Shown: in pieces, positions 25,223-35,866 of the stretch | Numbering within the stretch: position 1 is the first letter of the stretch | How the letters are laid out: every line of letters begins with the position of its first letter | DNA from: Lithospermum erythrorhizon | Lineage: Eukaryota > Streptophyta > Magnoliopsida > Boraginales > Boraginaceae | Assembly: GCA_019722365.1 (NCBI GenBank) | Contig: JADFUC010002441.1 | Span: 1-64,000, forward strand | DNA length: 64,000 bases | Direction of reading: 5' to 3' | The notes under the pieces: generated by a model | What the model saw: only the letters and a program-made list of their open reading frames with translations | Database searches by the model: none | What the model was told of the DNA's origin: nothing | Translations under genes and position numbers: made by a program

Positions 25223-26491
25223 ATTGAACACAATCAGCAATAAAGTAATCAAAATCATACACAAAATTAAGCAAAATCAGCCAAAAAATTAAACAAATTC
25301 AAACATAAAAATAATGAAAATCAAACTAAATGGACAAATTGATTAATGCTGACAGTTGATTAAACAAAATTCAACAAAATCACACACACAAAATTACAAC
25401 AACAAAAAAATCGGATCTCGAACCCAATTAACTCTTAAAATCGAAATAAAATAATAAAATTAACTAATTTAACAACAACAAAAATTAAGTTTTACAGGAG
25501 ATTCGCATATTAAATTCAACATGAAAACCATAAACTTATTTAAAATCATATTAAATATTATACCCTAATTTATTCAGAATATTAAATATAACAAACTATA
25601 CAACAAAATCGCAATAATAATTTTCAAAATTAAAGTAGTTTGTACCTTTTTAAAGTGATTTTTGATAAATATTTGAAGAATTTTGCGTGACATAAATTCC
25701 TAGAGATAGAAAGAGATAGAAATTGTTAGATGTGAAAATGTGTTTTGAGAAAGTTGACGCTTGTTAGGCGGGTCAGGATTTCGGGAGGGGCTCATTGTCA
25801 TTATTTAAGTTTCAAAAGACTATTTATAATATTGCGCTGCTTAGACTCTTAATAGCACCGTAACGCCCATCGTTTAGTCAATGTAATAAAATTATGAAAA
25901 TGTACATTTACTCACTACATCTCAATTTAATTGAGCTTTTTCAATAAAACAAACATTTATTTTATTAATAATAACTCGCTTATATCACTATGTATTTTCA
26001 AAGAATAATTTTAGGTGCTTACATGAAAAAAAGGTAAAGTGAAAGTGCTTATACATGCGCATACCCTTAGATCCGCTCATTAAGTGAGACTACTATCCAA
26101 CGATTCTATAAAAATGTGTATATCTGTCTTTTCACATCCGTAAGTAGGGGTATTATAGTATTTTCACATTAGTTTATTAAAAAAATCCGAAAATGATTGA
26201 GTTGCTTATAGTAGTTTCTTCTTCATTTGATTCATTTGTATGTGATTTTGTTGGTTATGCAATGTTATATGGAACAATCGGGGTTGGCCTGAAGTTACAA
26301 CCATCGAAACTCAAGCGGTTACAACGTAGCTGTATTAAAGCTTTCTAAATTCATTTTGTTCTTTTGGTTGTTGAATCATGAGTATTAATTGTTATTTTGT
26401 GTGTAATAAAGAGGGGGAGCCTGGTCGGGAAATGGGCGCTATGGAATTCGTGGCTCGAGGAAGCGGAAAGCCAGGGTTGTCCGAAAAATAG
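25223..26491. other. AT-rich spacer up to the copia insertion site
   Basis: A-rich low-complexity DNA to about 25650, then unclassified. No gene is recognised. GC-richer DNA at 26400-26490 directly precedes the copia element and contains the left GAGAT target duplication. Confidence 0.35.
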
Positions 26492-26496
26492 GAGAT

Positions 26497-26748
26497 TGTT
26501 ATGGAAATATTGAGGATGTATTGTCCACCAAGAAAGGAGATGAATTGATTATGAAGTTATTAGGTTACTTGCTTATCAAGTTACTTATTTATCAATTAAT
26601 TACCTTTGATATATATATCGGAAGTTCTATAATAAAAAGAGACTCATCAGATTATAATATAATTATGGGTAAGAATAAAATAATCATCATCCTCATTGTC
26701 TATTATTTTCTGTCTTTTACTTTGTTCTTCGTTGCTATATTCATAACA
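26497..26748 (+). repeat. Left LTR of the 26.5-33.6 kb copia element
   Basis: 252 bp, TGTTATGG... to ...CATAACA. It shares TTGTCTATTATTTTCTGTCT and TTTTACTTTGTTCTTCG with the right LTR. The following bases TATTATCAAGAA are a degenerate match to the initiator-Met tRNA primer site TGGTATCAGAGC. Confidence 0.9.
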
Positions 26749-27317
26749 TATTATCAAGAAGATTAATCTTCCAACCTACGCGATACAATAAGGAAAAAAT
26801 ATTATAGGTTTGGCCCGTTGAAAAAATGTTAGTATCATTCTCCTAGATATTATTTTGAAGATCAAATATTGCCTTTCAAGACATTTAATTATTATACCGC
26901 TTTAGTAAGTTCACCTCTCCAATTGATTAAAGGTACTTCAAATTATAGAATTATGAATTTTTATCGTTGTCATGAAGCTGAAGCTTGTCAATCCGTAATT
27001 ATAGAATTATGAATCTTTTCTATTAGTCATTGCATTTAAGCTTATCAAAAGAGTAGAATTCAGTAAGTAGTATATGATTTTGACTATACTGCTGGATCAT
27101 ATGGGTCTAATAGAGTAGTTGATTTAGAATAGGAAATATTATTGTTTATATACAGTCAGATCTAATAATCGACTACTAATATAAAAATGTTAAATATAAT
27201 TAGTTTGATTAAGTATTAATAGTGATTTATGAGTAGACTGATATTTTCATACTATTACATATTGAAACTAACTGATTTATATATTTTATATGAGTCATAC
27301 ATTACCTTATCAAATGA

Positions 27318-27734
27318 CTAAGTCCTCAAGACTTATTAATTCGATAAAATTAGTTTTATTAAATGTACGACTTATTATGGTTCGTTAATTATTAGATATA
27401 TATTTGTCTAGAAGACATGATCAATCGCCTAAGTCTCGAAGACTTATTTTATATATATATATATAATTATCAATTTATCATCATGTGAATTATTAATCAG
27501 ATATATTTGTATGAGTATTATGTGATACAAGATATATTATTAGTCTAGAAGACTTACGAAAAATATTTATTTCCTACCCTTATAATCTCACAACTAGTCT
27601 ATAAGACTTGATAGTTGGAGAAAATTTAGGTTATTATTAGTCCAAAAGACTAATCCACAAGATTTGTAGTCATAATAAATTATTTACAATTAAAGACTCA
27701 AAATTTAGATTATAATTAGTCCAGAAGACTAAAT
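27318..27734. repeat. Seven spaced AGTC-n-GACT palindromes
   Basis: Imperfect palindromes of the form (T/A)AGTCYnnAAGACT(T/A)A occur at about 27318-27338, 27403-27419, 27428-27447, 27540-27556, 27594-27612, 27636-27654 and 27715-27734. Stems are 5-8 bp with 3-5 nt loops. The last two copies share flanking text (AAAATTTAG(G/A)TTAT). They lie between the left LTR and the gag-pol remains. Confidence 0.85.
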
Positions 27735-28099
27735 ATCTTTGAACCTTTTGATGTGTATTGAATACTCAATTTTAAGCAAGCACGAATATGAAAAAGATTG
27801 CTGATTAAAATGATAATCATACATACGAAGGGCTTTTGAATATTCCTTGTTAATATATGAACGCCCTCAATGTTTTGAAAGAAAACAATATGGTGAATTC
27901 ACTTACGCCAGCCCCAAGACTCATATAATAAAATAATATATTCGCTACATGAATCGAGCTTTATGAATCTTTGACACATTAATTTCTTCAAGGTAAAAAA
28001 CACCTTATAAATGATATTGTTCGAAAATGTGAATCATCCGAGATAGTGCAAATTGTCTCCGAGTATATAGTGCACAATACATACCACTTTAAAAGAGAA

Positions 28100-29065
28100 G
28101 AAAATCTTCTTACTCGATAAACTGCATAAGCGAATGTTAATTACAATACGAGGCAGTGTAAAATTAATTGAACGCCTCCGGGCGAGCCAACATATCATTT
28201 CTTGGGGTGACAATGAATTCTCTAATCATAGTTGGTGTCACATTACATACATATCTGTGCCATTCCGATTAAGGAAAAAATTGGTATTTAAGCAACTCAG
28301 GCACACCTATCTTTCCTCAAAGCGAACTTACTCCGTATATATGATTTTCGATTTTCAATAGAATTGCCACCAACAACATGGATAAATGAGAAATAGGTCT
28401 CAAGTAGATAAATAAGAACAACTCATACCATTTTAAAAGATAAGAAATATTTTTCTCTAATAACACAAGAAGTTTAGTGTTATTACAATATCAAAGGCAA
28501 AATTGACGGAATGCTTGAAGAGATAATGATTCCGGTACCTCAAAAAATATGTACTCAAGATGCAATTTTATTATTCTAAGTCCTGGAAGGAATCTAAATA
28601 GATTCAAAAGCATATGTCAATTTGTCTACCATATCGAGACAACAATCAAGGCCTTAAGAGCCAATATTTGTCAAAAGTGTAGCAAAATCAATTGAAGACT
28701 CTGTAATAGCTAATATATTGTTACCGGCAACATACATGTTGTATATCAAAATATAATTTTGTCAAACCGAAAGTTCGAGAATTATGAGAAATTTTTATTA
28801 TTTGGCATAAACTGCCGTAATTCATCCCGGGTTAGTTAGTTTATAGGAGCACAATTGAATATTTAATCGAGACTCATCAAGAGTCAATAAACTATTAAGT
28901 TTGAAGAATTTATGTGAGTTTCATAAGATAAACCCTGGGCTTGATCGTCATGAGGGCACGTTGAATTACATTTAATACCTCAATTGATCATATTAGAAAT
29001 GTTGCTAATTATGTAGTAATACTTGTCTCGCATTATGCCAAATTAGTTATAAAACTCCCCGATAT
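28100..29065 (+). pseudogene. Decayed copia polyprotein segment, gag-pre-integrase region
   Basis: Around 28,805-28,845 the plus strand reads TTTGGCATAAACTGC, a few bases, then TTCATCCCGGG. This encodes W-H-K-L...H-P-G, the WHxRLGHPG zinc motif preceding copia integrases, with frame damage between the halves. Upstream frames (28134-28361 and others) are broken. Recognisable copia text stops near 29,065 where the gypsy sequence starts. Confidence 0.55.
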
Positions 29066-29159
29066 AGCTGGTTTGGTCGAAACGGGAGCCAGCGACGACG
29101 GTATTCTCGTGTTGGGGGAGCCGGTGCGGGTCAGGCCCCACTCTACCTAAAAAAGGGAG

Positions 29160-30240
29160 ATCTTGACGAGGCCTACAATGCCCTGGCAGTACGCATCCGA
29201 GCAAAAATGTACTCAAATTTAAGGAGAACTATTGGTGGTCAATTTAAGAAAGAAATTGTAGATTTCTGTGGCAAAGTGTTTGATTTGTCAATGTGCTTAA
29301 GATCGACCATAAGCCTCCGCTGGGTCGCCGCAACTGCTACCGATACCTCGAAATGGGATTTTATAAGTATCACCACGTAACTTTGTGTTTGGGCTTCCTA
29401 GAACTCGTAAAGAAACGACGTGGATTTGGGTAATCGTGGATAGACTATCTAAGACCGCTCACTTTCTACCTATTAAAAGCAACTGGACGGGCCGAGAAGT
29501 TGGCTACATGCATGAGACCAAGCCGCAGACTGCATGGGGCGCCAAGCGTAGAGTATCAAGCTTCGATAGGGACGCAAGGTTCACTTTGAGGTTTCTGGGG
29601 AGGATTCCTGTGAGGCGCTGGGGACTCTAAGTGTCTAATTGAGTACTACTGCTTCATCCTCAAACGGACGGGTTATCTCGAGAGAACGATTCAGACGCTG
29701 GAGGACATGCCGTAGCCACAGGCCGAAGCTCTCCTGCATTGGACAGGGAGTCACAAAATGGAGTTCGCTTTTATAATACCGCTTTCAAGCTAGCATCGGG
29801 GATGGCACCGCTCAAGCTTTCAGGCGGCCGGAGGCGTAGGGACTGGCTACGCTGAAACGAGGCAGGGAAAGAAAAGATTTAAGTGGGTCCAGCCGTGGAG
29901 TAGTTCGATGTAGAGTAAAGCGATGTAACAAATATTTCGAGGACGGCAATGTGATGCATAAAAAGTACGCTCGACGACGCCGAGTAGACTTGGTTTGGTC
30001 TGCAGTGACCGGGTGTTTCAAGATATTCCCCATGAAGCGGTGTAATGGTGTTCGGGAGAAGAGAAGCCGAGTCCCCCGCTACATTGGACCGCTTGAATTT
30101 TGACAAAGCGGGAGCAGAGCTTACCGCTTGGTCTTTCGTCAGAATCGAGAGGATTCATGATGTGTTCCATGTGTCTTCGCTGAGGAAGTACGTGCCGGAT
30201 GAGTCGCATATCTCGGGAGTTTCATCCGGATGACTTCAGC
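29160..30240 (+). pseudogene. Ty3/gypsy integrase, frame-damaged
   Basis: Motifs appear in the expected order but in several frames. A histidine/cysteine zinc-finger region comes first (KMYSNLRR..., C-L/x-I-C-Q near 29210-29310). Next is GLPRTRK...IWVIVDRLSKTAHFLPIK at 29391-29480, which carries the first catalytic aspartate. Then come ERTIQTLEDM near 29690-29710 and, in the C-terminal domain, RIHDVFHVSSLRKYVPDESH at 30150-30210. The last phrase is typical of Tekay/CRM-type chromoviruses; a chromodomain itself was not made out. Stop codons and shifts interrupt it throughout. Confidence 0.8.
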
Positions 30241-30504
30241 GTATTTGACCGCATGGCGAGGGACCGTGAAGACCTTTAGATCGGAAAAAGCAGAAGCGTA
30301 AAATAGGAACAAGGAAGTGAAATTGGTAAAAGTTTTGTGGAGAAATCATCGAGCGGGAGGGAAGCCAATGCTGGAGCGACGGCGAGGATACGAGGAACCG
30401 CTACCCGCAGCTCGCTCTTCGCCCGAGGTTAAGTGATCCGCTGTTTTGACTTTACTAGAAGCTTGGAGTCGAGAATTTCGAGGGCGAAATTTTGTTAGAG
30501 GGTA

Positions 30505-32930
30505 GAATAAAAACTGCAACGACTCGCTAATAAAATAAAACTAAAATATGAGATTTTAAAATTTATTTCGTGAATTTGGAACCCACTAAAAATTTTATGT
30601 TCGTAATGTTATGTCTGGAAGTTAGTTGCCTGATTAAGTTAAAACGAGAGGCCCCGAATGAATTAAAGCAGTCTCTTGAGCTTTTCACCTATTGGGCTTT
30701 CGCCCAACCCACTACCAAACCCCTTAAGAGACCATTCTGTTTCTCCAAAGCCCAAACCAAGTCATTTCTCTTCTTCCATCACCAAACGTGATGCACGTAG
30801 AAGACCACCATTTTTATTCTTCTTTCTCTAATTTTCTCCCTCAATTCATAAGCTTTGAGTTTAAAATTTTCGAGAAGTTTCTCCTCATCATCCTCGTAGT
30901 TTCAAGGTAAAAGAAGGAGTATTTTTGAGTATTTTGTGAAATCTCCAAACTTTGACTTTTGTCAATTTTTGATATTTTGAATTTTTATTGTTTCAATTGA
31001 TTCTTGGGTCAGATTAGTTATTCTGGATTGGAATATGGTGTTTGATGAAATTTTGGGTGTTTTAGGCAGCTGGACTTTTTCGAATTTTTGGGTTGACTTT
31101 GGATTTTTGATAAATTATTGAATAGAATTATCATTGTGCCTAAATCAATATTATGTGGATTGATAAATGACGATATTCGGGGTGAAAGTGTCATGATAAA
31201 TGGAATTGACTGTGTGACGCGAGTTGACTTCGCTAAATGTAGGTTAATGTAAATAAGTTAAATGGATCATTATTGTGATTGTTTCTGGAATACAAATATG
31301 AATTATAAGTGTCGGGGAAACAAATAGGTTGGAATTAATCGTAGTGGGATTTTGGATAGTAAACTAACTTGTGTGATTGGGGGTCGGTAGTTATAGCTTA
31401 AATCGAAAGGGAAAAAGGTTAAAATCGAATTATCGGAATTATTCGAAATGTCAGTCAATAAGAGTATATAATGTGATTATCTAATTTAGTCCTGTATAGG
31501 TTTTATCATCGAGGTTGTTATCAAAACATAACTAGTAATCTTTACGTAAGTTGTAATTTGTAACGAAAACGAGTTAAAAGTCCGGCATTTAAATTAGGAT
31601 AAAAAAGGATCGATACGGTTACGAAGCCAGATTTTATTTTTGTAAATGTGTCGAAATCTCGCATCGACGCGAAATGCGAGATCGATTGATCGAAGCTGGG
31701 CGCAAATGTACCAACAAGCGGGATTTATCACCGCTGGTTATCTTATTTACGCTTAAAGCGCCGCAGATGATAAGTTAGTCACAATGCATTCTGTCGCGGG
31801 AACCTACGCTGTGTATTGCTGCGACCGCGAATTGTCAACTTAAGCGGTAGTCGATTAGATGCAATGCTGGTGTGTTTATTGGAGGGTATTTGGTGTGAGT
31901 ACATTTATGCTCTTTAGCCGTAATATTTGAGTATGTCATGGCCGGTAGATTCCCCGTATTCATGTTGAGTATAATTGCGCTATGAAGTATCCGGGATGTG
32001 ACCGCTGAAAAGTGTGTTTTGTACGACGGTTGTATCAGCAGGCTATGTATGTTACGAAATCGTTGTGTGTTTGCGTGTGTTTGACATCAGACGGGTGGAT
32101 TTGTGGACGCTGATGATGCGGTGTTCAAGTGGTGAGCCCGCAGGAAAAGGATGATTTGTTATATAATATGTCAAGTTGTCAGCGCTCAAGCGCGAGTCAC
32201 TGAAAAGGATGAACCGCTATATATATATGTCATTACGGGCGCGAAACCGCTGGAAAAGGATGAATTGTTATATATTATGTGTCAGGTTTTATTTTCCAAA
32301 TCATTTATTTGTGATCGTGGATACGCGTCAGAGTTTTTGTTTGGTTATGGACGCTAAATATGGTCCGTTGTTACGTAAGTCGAAATTTGTACAATGTGTG
32401 CTTTTATTTCCTCACGAGTACTCACATGATGTCTCAATAGATAACATTTTCTCAGATTATATTTGTATAACCGCATTTACCCATCCTATTGCTAGTACCG
32501 AGAGTATATTTATTCCTCATCAGATAATGCCATTCTGGATACGGGTAAGTTACTATCCGGTGATCCGTCTCACTAAGCCGCCGAGCTTACCCTTTCCCAC
32601 CTTCTCGTATCGACAGTGCCCTTTGGAAGTAAATAGTTCGCGAAAATTCGTGATCTTATTTGTGAGGCGGTGGCTGATCCTCGCGCCCTTTCTTTCATTT
32701 TTGGGTAAATAGCTATTATTTTGGTTTTGGAAATGTTGAAATTGTAAGATGTTTTTGGTACATTTTGTGACTTCAAGTTATTGTGTTTCTATGTTTTGGG
32801 TTTGGCTATGAATGCCACGATGGTTGCTTTTGTATGTCAAGGTTTTCGCCGAATCCATTTTATTTTTATCAAACTGCTGCGCTCTAATGGGTTTTTAAAT
32901 GTGTGTTTTCTGTCAACCATCGATCTATGA
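30505..32930 (+). repeat. Long LTR-like tract of the gypsy element
   Basis: Begins just after the polypurine-like region (near TAGAATAAAAACTGCAACGA) and runs until copia RNase H sequence resumes near 32,940. It contains a pyrimidine-rich leader (30,770-30,900) and GC-rich subrepeats (32143-32290). No second copy was found in the window, so its boundaries are inferred. Confidence 0.5.
32143..32290 (+). repeat. Three subrepeats around GAAAAGGATGA
   Basis: The core (T/G)GAAAAGGATGA(A/T) followed by an AT-rich TATATAT block recurs at about 32143, 32201 and 32251, spaced 50-59 bp, in the gypsy LTR-like tract. Confidence 0.75.
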
Positions 32931-32959
32931 CTCAGAATTTATGTAATAAAAATATATTG

Positions 32960-33335
32960 GAGTTCTTCACCCATGATCTTCGTGATGATCGCGAAATCCA
33001 TTTTCAACAAATTCGATCTTCGTGATAATCAAGCGATATATTCACTAAGTCAAATTTCAACTCAACATTCTAGAAGTTATCCAAAAAGTACGAACTATGT
33101 TTAATTAAAAATGCCGTTGATTTAAATGCAGAGGGAGATAGTACACGATGCATTTTTCCTTAATCATGGTTTTGTCCCAACGAAGTTTTCCTTTTGGGCG
33201 TTTTAACGGTGACAAAACACTTTGGCGCGTATATTACGTATACGCACTTTTCCTCTTCAATCGGTATTTTGTCCCAAACGGATTTTCCTAATAAGGTTTA
33301 AAGAGGCATATTCTTGCCGACATCCGGCGGGGAGT
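32960..33335 (+). pseudogene. Copia RNase H tail, 3' leader and polypurine tract
   Basis: CAACAAATTCGATCTTCGTG followed by GATATATTCACTAAGTCAAA corresponds to the Q-Q-I-R-S...D-I-F-T-K-S end of copia RNase H, with frame damage. Next come the GGTTTTGTCCCAACG and TTTTCCTAATAAGGTTT blocks seen in many plant copia 3' regions, then the purine tract CGGCGGGGAGT against the right LTR. Confidence 0.7.
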
Positions 33336-33589
33336 CGTTATTTTTAAAATATTGTGGATATCTTGTCTACCAAGAAGCGAGATTTAATCGACAGTAGTTA
33401 TTATTAGGTTACTTTCATACCAAGTTACTTATTTACCAAGAGAATTATCTCACAATACATATATCAAGCCTATAAATACCACTATCAGATTGTGATGAAC
33501 ATAATTATTATAAAAGCAATAAAATAATCATCCTCCTCCTTGTCTATTATTTTCTGTCTTTTACTTTGTTCTTCGTTATATCCATGACA
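33336..33589 (+). repeat. Right LTR of the copia element
   Basis: 254 bp, with the starting TG mutated to CG, ending CATGACA. It is followed by GAGAT (33590-33594), the target duplicate of 26492-26496. Confidence 0.9.
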
Positions 33590-33594
33590 GAGAT

Positions 33595-35866
33595 TATTTA
33601 TTTATTTATTTATTCAATTTTCTAGATTTTGATAAGTTTATATTTTTATCCTTACGTAGCAGAATTTCGCTACTAATATGTTGTAAGCACCTAAATTACT
33701 CTCGTATTTTCATCAAATATTCATATAATTAAATAATAGGGGTTGATACAATTCAATAGTAATTTTGTCTTATTTTGAACTAGATCCGACATAAACGATA
33801 TTCTAAAAGTAAATCAAAAATAACTTTTCATATGTCAAAATCTTGTGTGGGTGGTTTGGTGATTAATCAGTTTGGTTTGAGCCGTTTTAAGTATCCAAAT
33901 TATCGACTTATCGAGTATTCATCTTACTATTATTTGTTTTGTATAACTCTACATCTGAAATGACAATAATAATATAAATCCAAATATAATAGTAGCATTA
34001 ATAAACTGAGACAAAAACATTTTTAACAATTGCATATTATTTAACACAACTAGCAGGATCTAGAGGCATGTAAGTAATAAATAATTATGAAGTAAATATA
34101 AGTTGAGTTAAATTAGAATAGCTTATTAAAAATACTCCTATATTAATTTATAATTTTTATGTATAAATACATTATTATATATTTGTTCATACTCCGTACT
34201 ACACCATTCAAATTTAGAAGAGTGAAATGAACAATAAACAAACAATTGGTTATGCATAGATGGGAAACCAACAAGAAAAGACTCCGGCGTATAATTGCCT
34301 GACTATTGTCTCATAATCAGTTTTAATTTTATGAGGTGGTAACAATAGTAATACTACAAACAGGAATGGGCTCTGGAGCCGCTGCTTCATACAGTAGTAA
34401 CATAATCAATATATGTAATTTTGTTGAGGCTCAATTATCTGTACTTGATTCCAAAATAAAATGGAACCTAATTTTTTTCGAATGGATGACGATTATATAA
34501 TTTAAATCCAAATTGATAACTTCAATGCCAAGTATAAAATTTCAAGTATATACAACTATACAACTACTCCTATATAATTATAAACACATCTTGGTGGCAA
34601 TACAAAAACTAAAATAACAAACCAAGATGCCAAAAAACAACATTGCTTAATGTAGATCTTAGGTGTATGACTTTTGGGTGCATGAAGAATCGGGGAAAAT
34701 TTACATGCACGTGGATCGAAAGTTAAGCTCTTCAACGTTAATCATGTCATTGACGTTCTATTAATAGCTTGATAAGTTGAGGAAGAGTACTGTCTTCATA
34801 AATCTTTCCATCTCTGTCGTCAGTAATAATCAATTCTTAATTATTGCTCTAAATGCCATAAAAAAGGAAATGACACAGATGTGGCCAACTGGGAGTATCT
34901 ATAGCTGTTTAAGTTCAGATAATTATGTTGTGTACATAAGTAACGAAGAAGTTCGTGTTATAACCAGCTGGATGTCTTCATGGCTTTTGGTCGTAGGAAT
35001 CTAATTAATTATCTCGTACTCCACTAGCAGGATTTATTTCTTTTCATTTTATGGAGAATCCTACATAAATTGCTTGGGGGAGATGGATGAAAGAGATTCA
35101 TAATAATCTAAGAGACTTTTTCCCGAAATAGAAATCCATTTTTAGATTCCTATCTTGCCCGAATTCAAGTATGAGTCGAGACAGTCTGAATTTATAACAG
35201 GCTTTGAAATAAAATTCACCACATGTCCAGACTACTTCACTTGGAGGGTTCGATCTGGTTACATACTTATATATCTAATCATTGAACTTTGAAGGGCATG
35301 ATTTCTAATATAAGGATTGGGCAAAAACCAATTTCTTGAGGTTGGAGTCTTGGATTCAGACTATGCTATATTACTGAACCACAACGCATTCTAGGTGGAT
35401 TAAAGCGATTCATGCAACACCATAATCTGAATGAAATCAATTTCATTGTTTCAAACAAATGTAGTGATGTTCCTCATGTATCATTTACAAGGACAACTTT
35501 TATTGAACAAATGGACTCATTTATTTGATTGAGTGAATGTCCTTGAATAAGCTGTGTTAGAAAAAAAACTTACTGACCTGCTCGGCTATGAGTTTACTTG
35601 AACGCTTTGAGCTGGCAAACATTAGTAATCCCTGGTTAAAAGAAGGGGGTTGTTAGGGCCTGGGGGATAGGGTTGAGAGTTAAGGAATCAAAGAGAGGAA
35701 GATAAGATAACTGAATTACCTTTATACATGTCAATAGTCAATTTGGACGATCATTTTCCCAGTGTTAAGCCAGCAGCGAATTTCTGGATCATGCGAATGT
35801 GAGAACTGTGAAGGAATAAACAACTAAAAATCGTCCTGCAACGAACTAACATATGAATATAACAAA
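33595..35866. other. Intergenic spacer and 3' flank of the 36-41 kb gene
   Basis: Opens with a TTTA microsatellite (about 33593-33612). No gene or known repeat is recognised further on; open stretches are short and featureless. Confidence 0.4.

Larger units (their letters stand above)
29070..32930 (+). mobile_element. Truncated Ty3/gypsy (chromovirus-like) element nested in the copia
   Basis: Contains an integrase (29160-30240), a polypurine-like region GAGGGCGAAATTTTGTTAGA (about 30479-30498) and a long 3' LTR-like tract. No gag, protease, reverse transcriptase or 5' LTR is present within the copia element. The element is therefore 5'-truncated or internally deleted. Both its borders adjoin copia sequence (near 29,065 and 32,940). 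Confidence 0.7.
26497..33589 (+). mobile_element. Ty1/copia retrotransposon with 5-bp target duplication, interrupted by a gypsy element
   Basis: LTRs 26497-26748 and 33336-33589 share high similarity. The left one has intact TGTTATG...CATAACA termini. GAGAT lies directly outside both ends (26492-26496 and 33590-33594), a perfect target-site duplication. The order fits copia: LTR, hairpin-bearing leader (27318-27734), gag-pre-integrase zinc motif (near 28,805), loss of the centre through a gypsy insertion (about 29,070-32,930), RNase H tail (about 32,960-33,090), 3' leader, polypurine tract CGGCGGGGAGT (33326-33335) and LTR. All frames are broken, so the element is not autonomous. Confidence 0.88.

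Noticed and set aside
27318..27734. CRISPR-like appearance (short palindromic repeats with variable spacers)
   Set aside because: Spacing is irregular, repeats are imperfect and only about 17-20 bp, and the array lies in a plant copia element with no cas genes.
32176..32712. 178-codon open frame in the gypsy LTR-like tract
   Set aside because: It starts in subrepeats, has no recognisable domain and overlaps LTR sequence; chance ORF or decayed element sequence.
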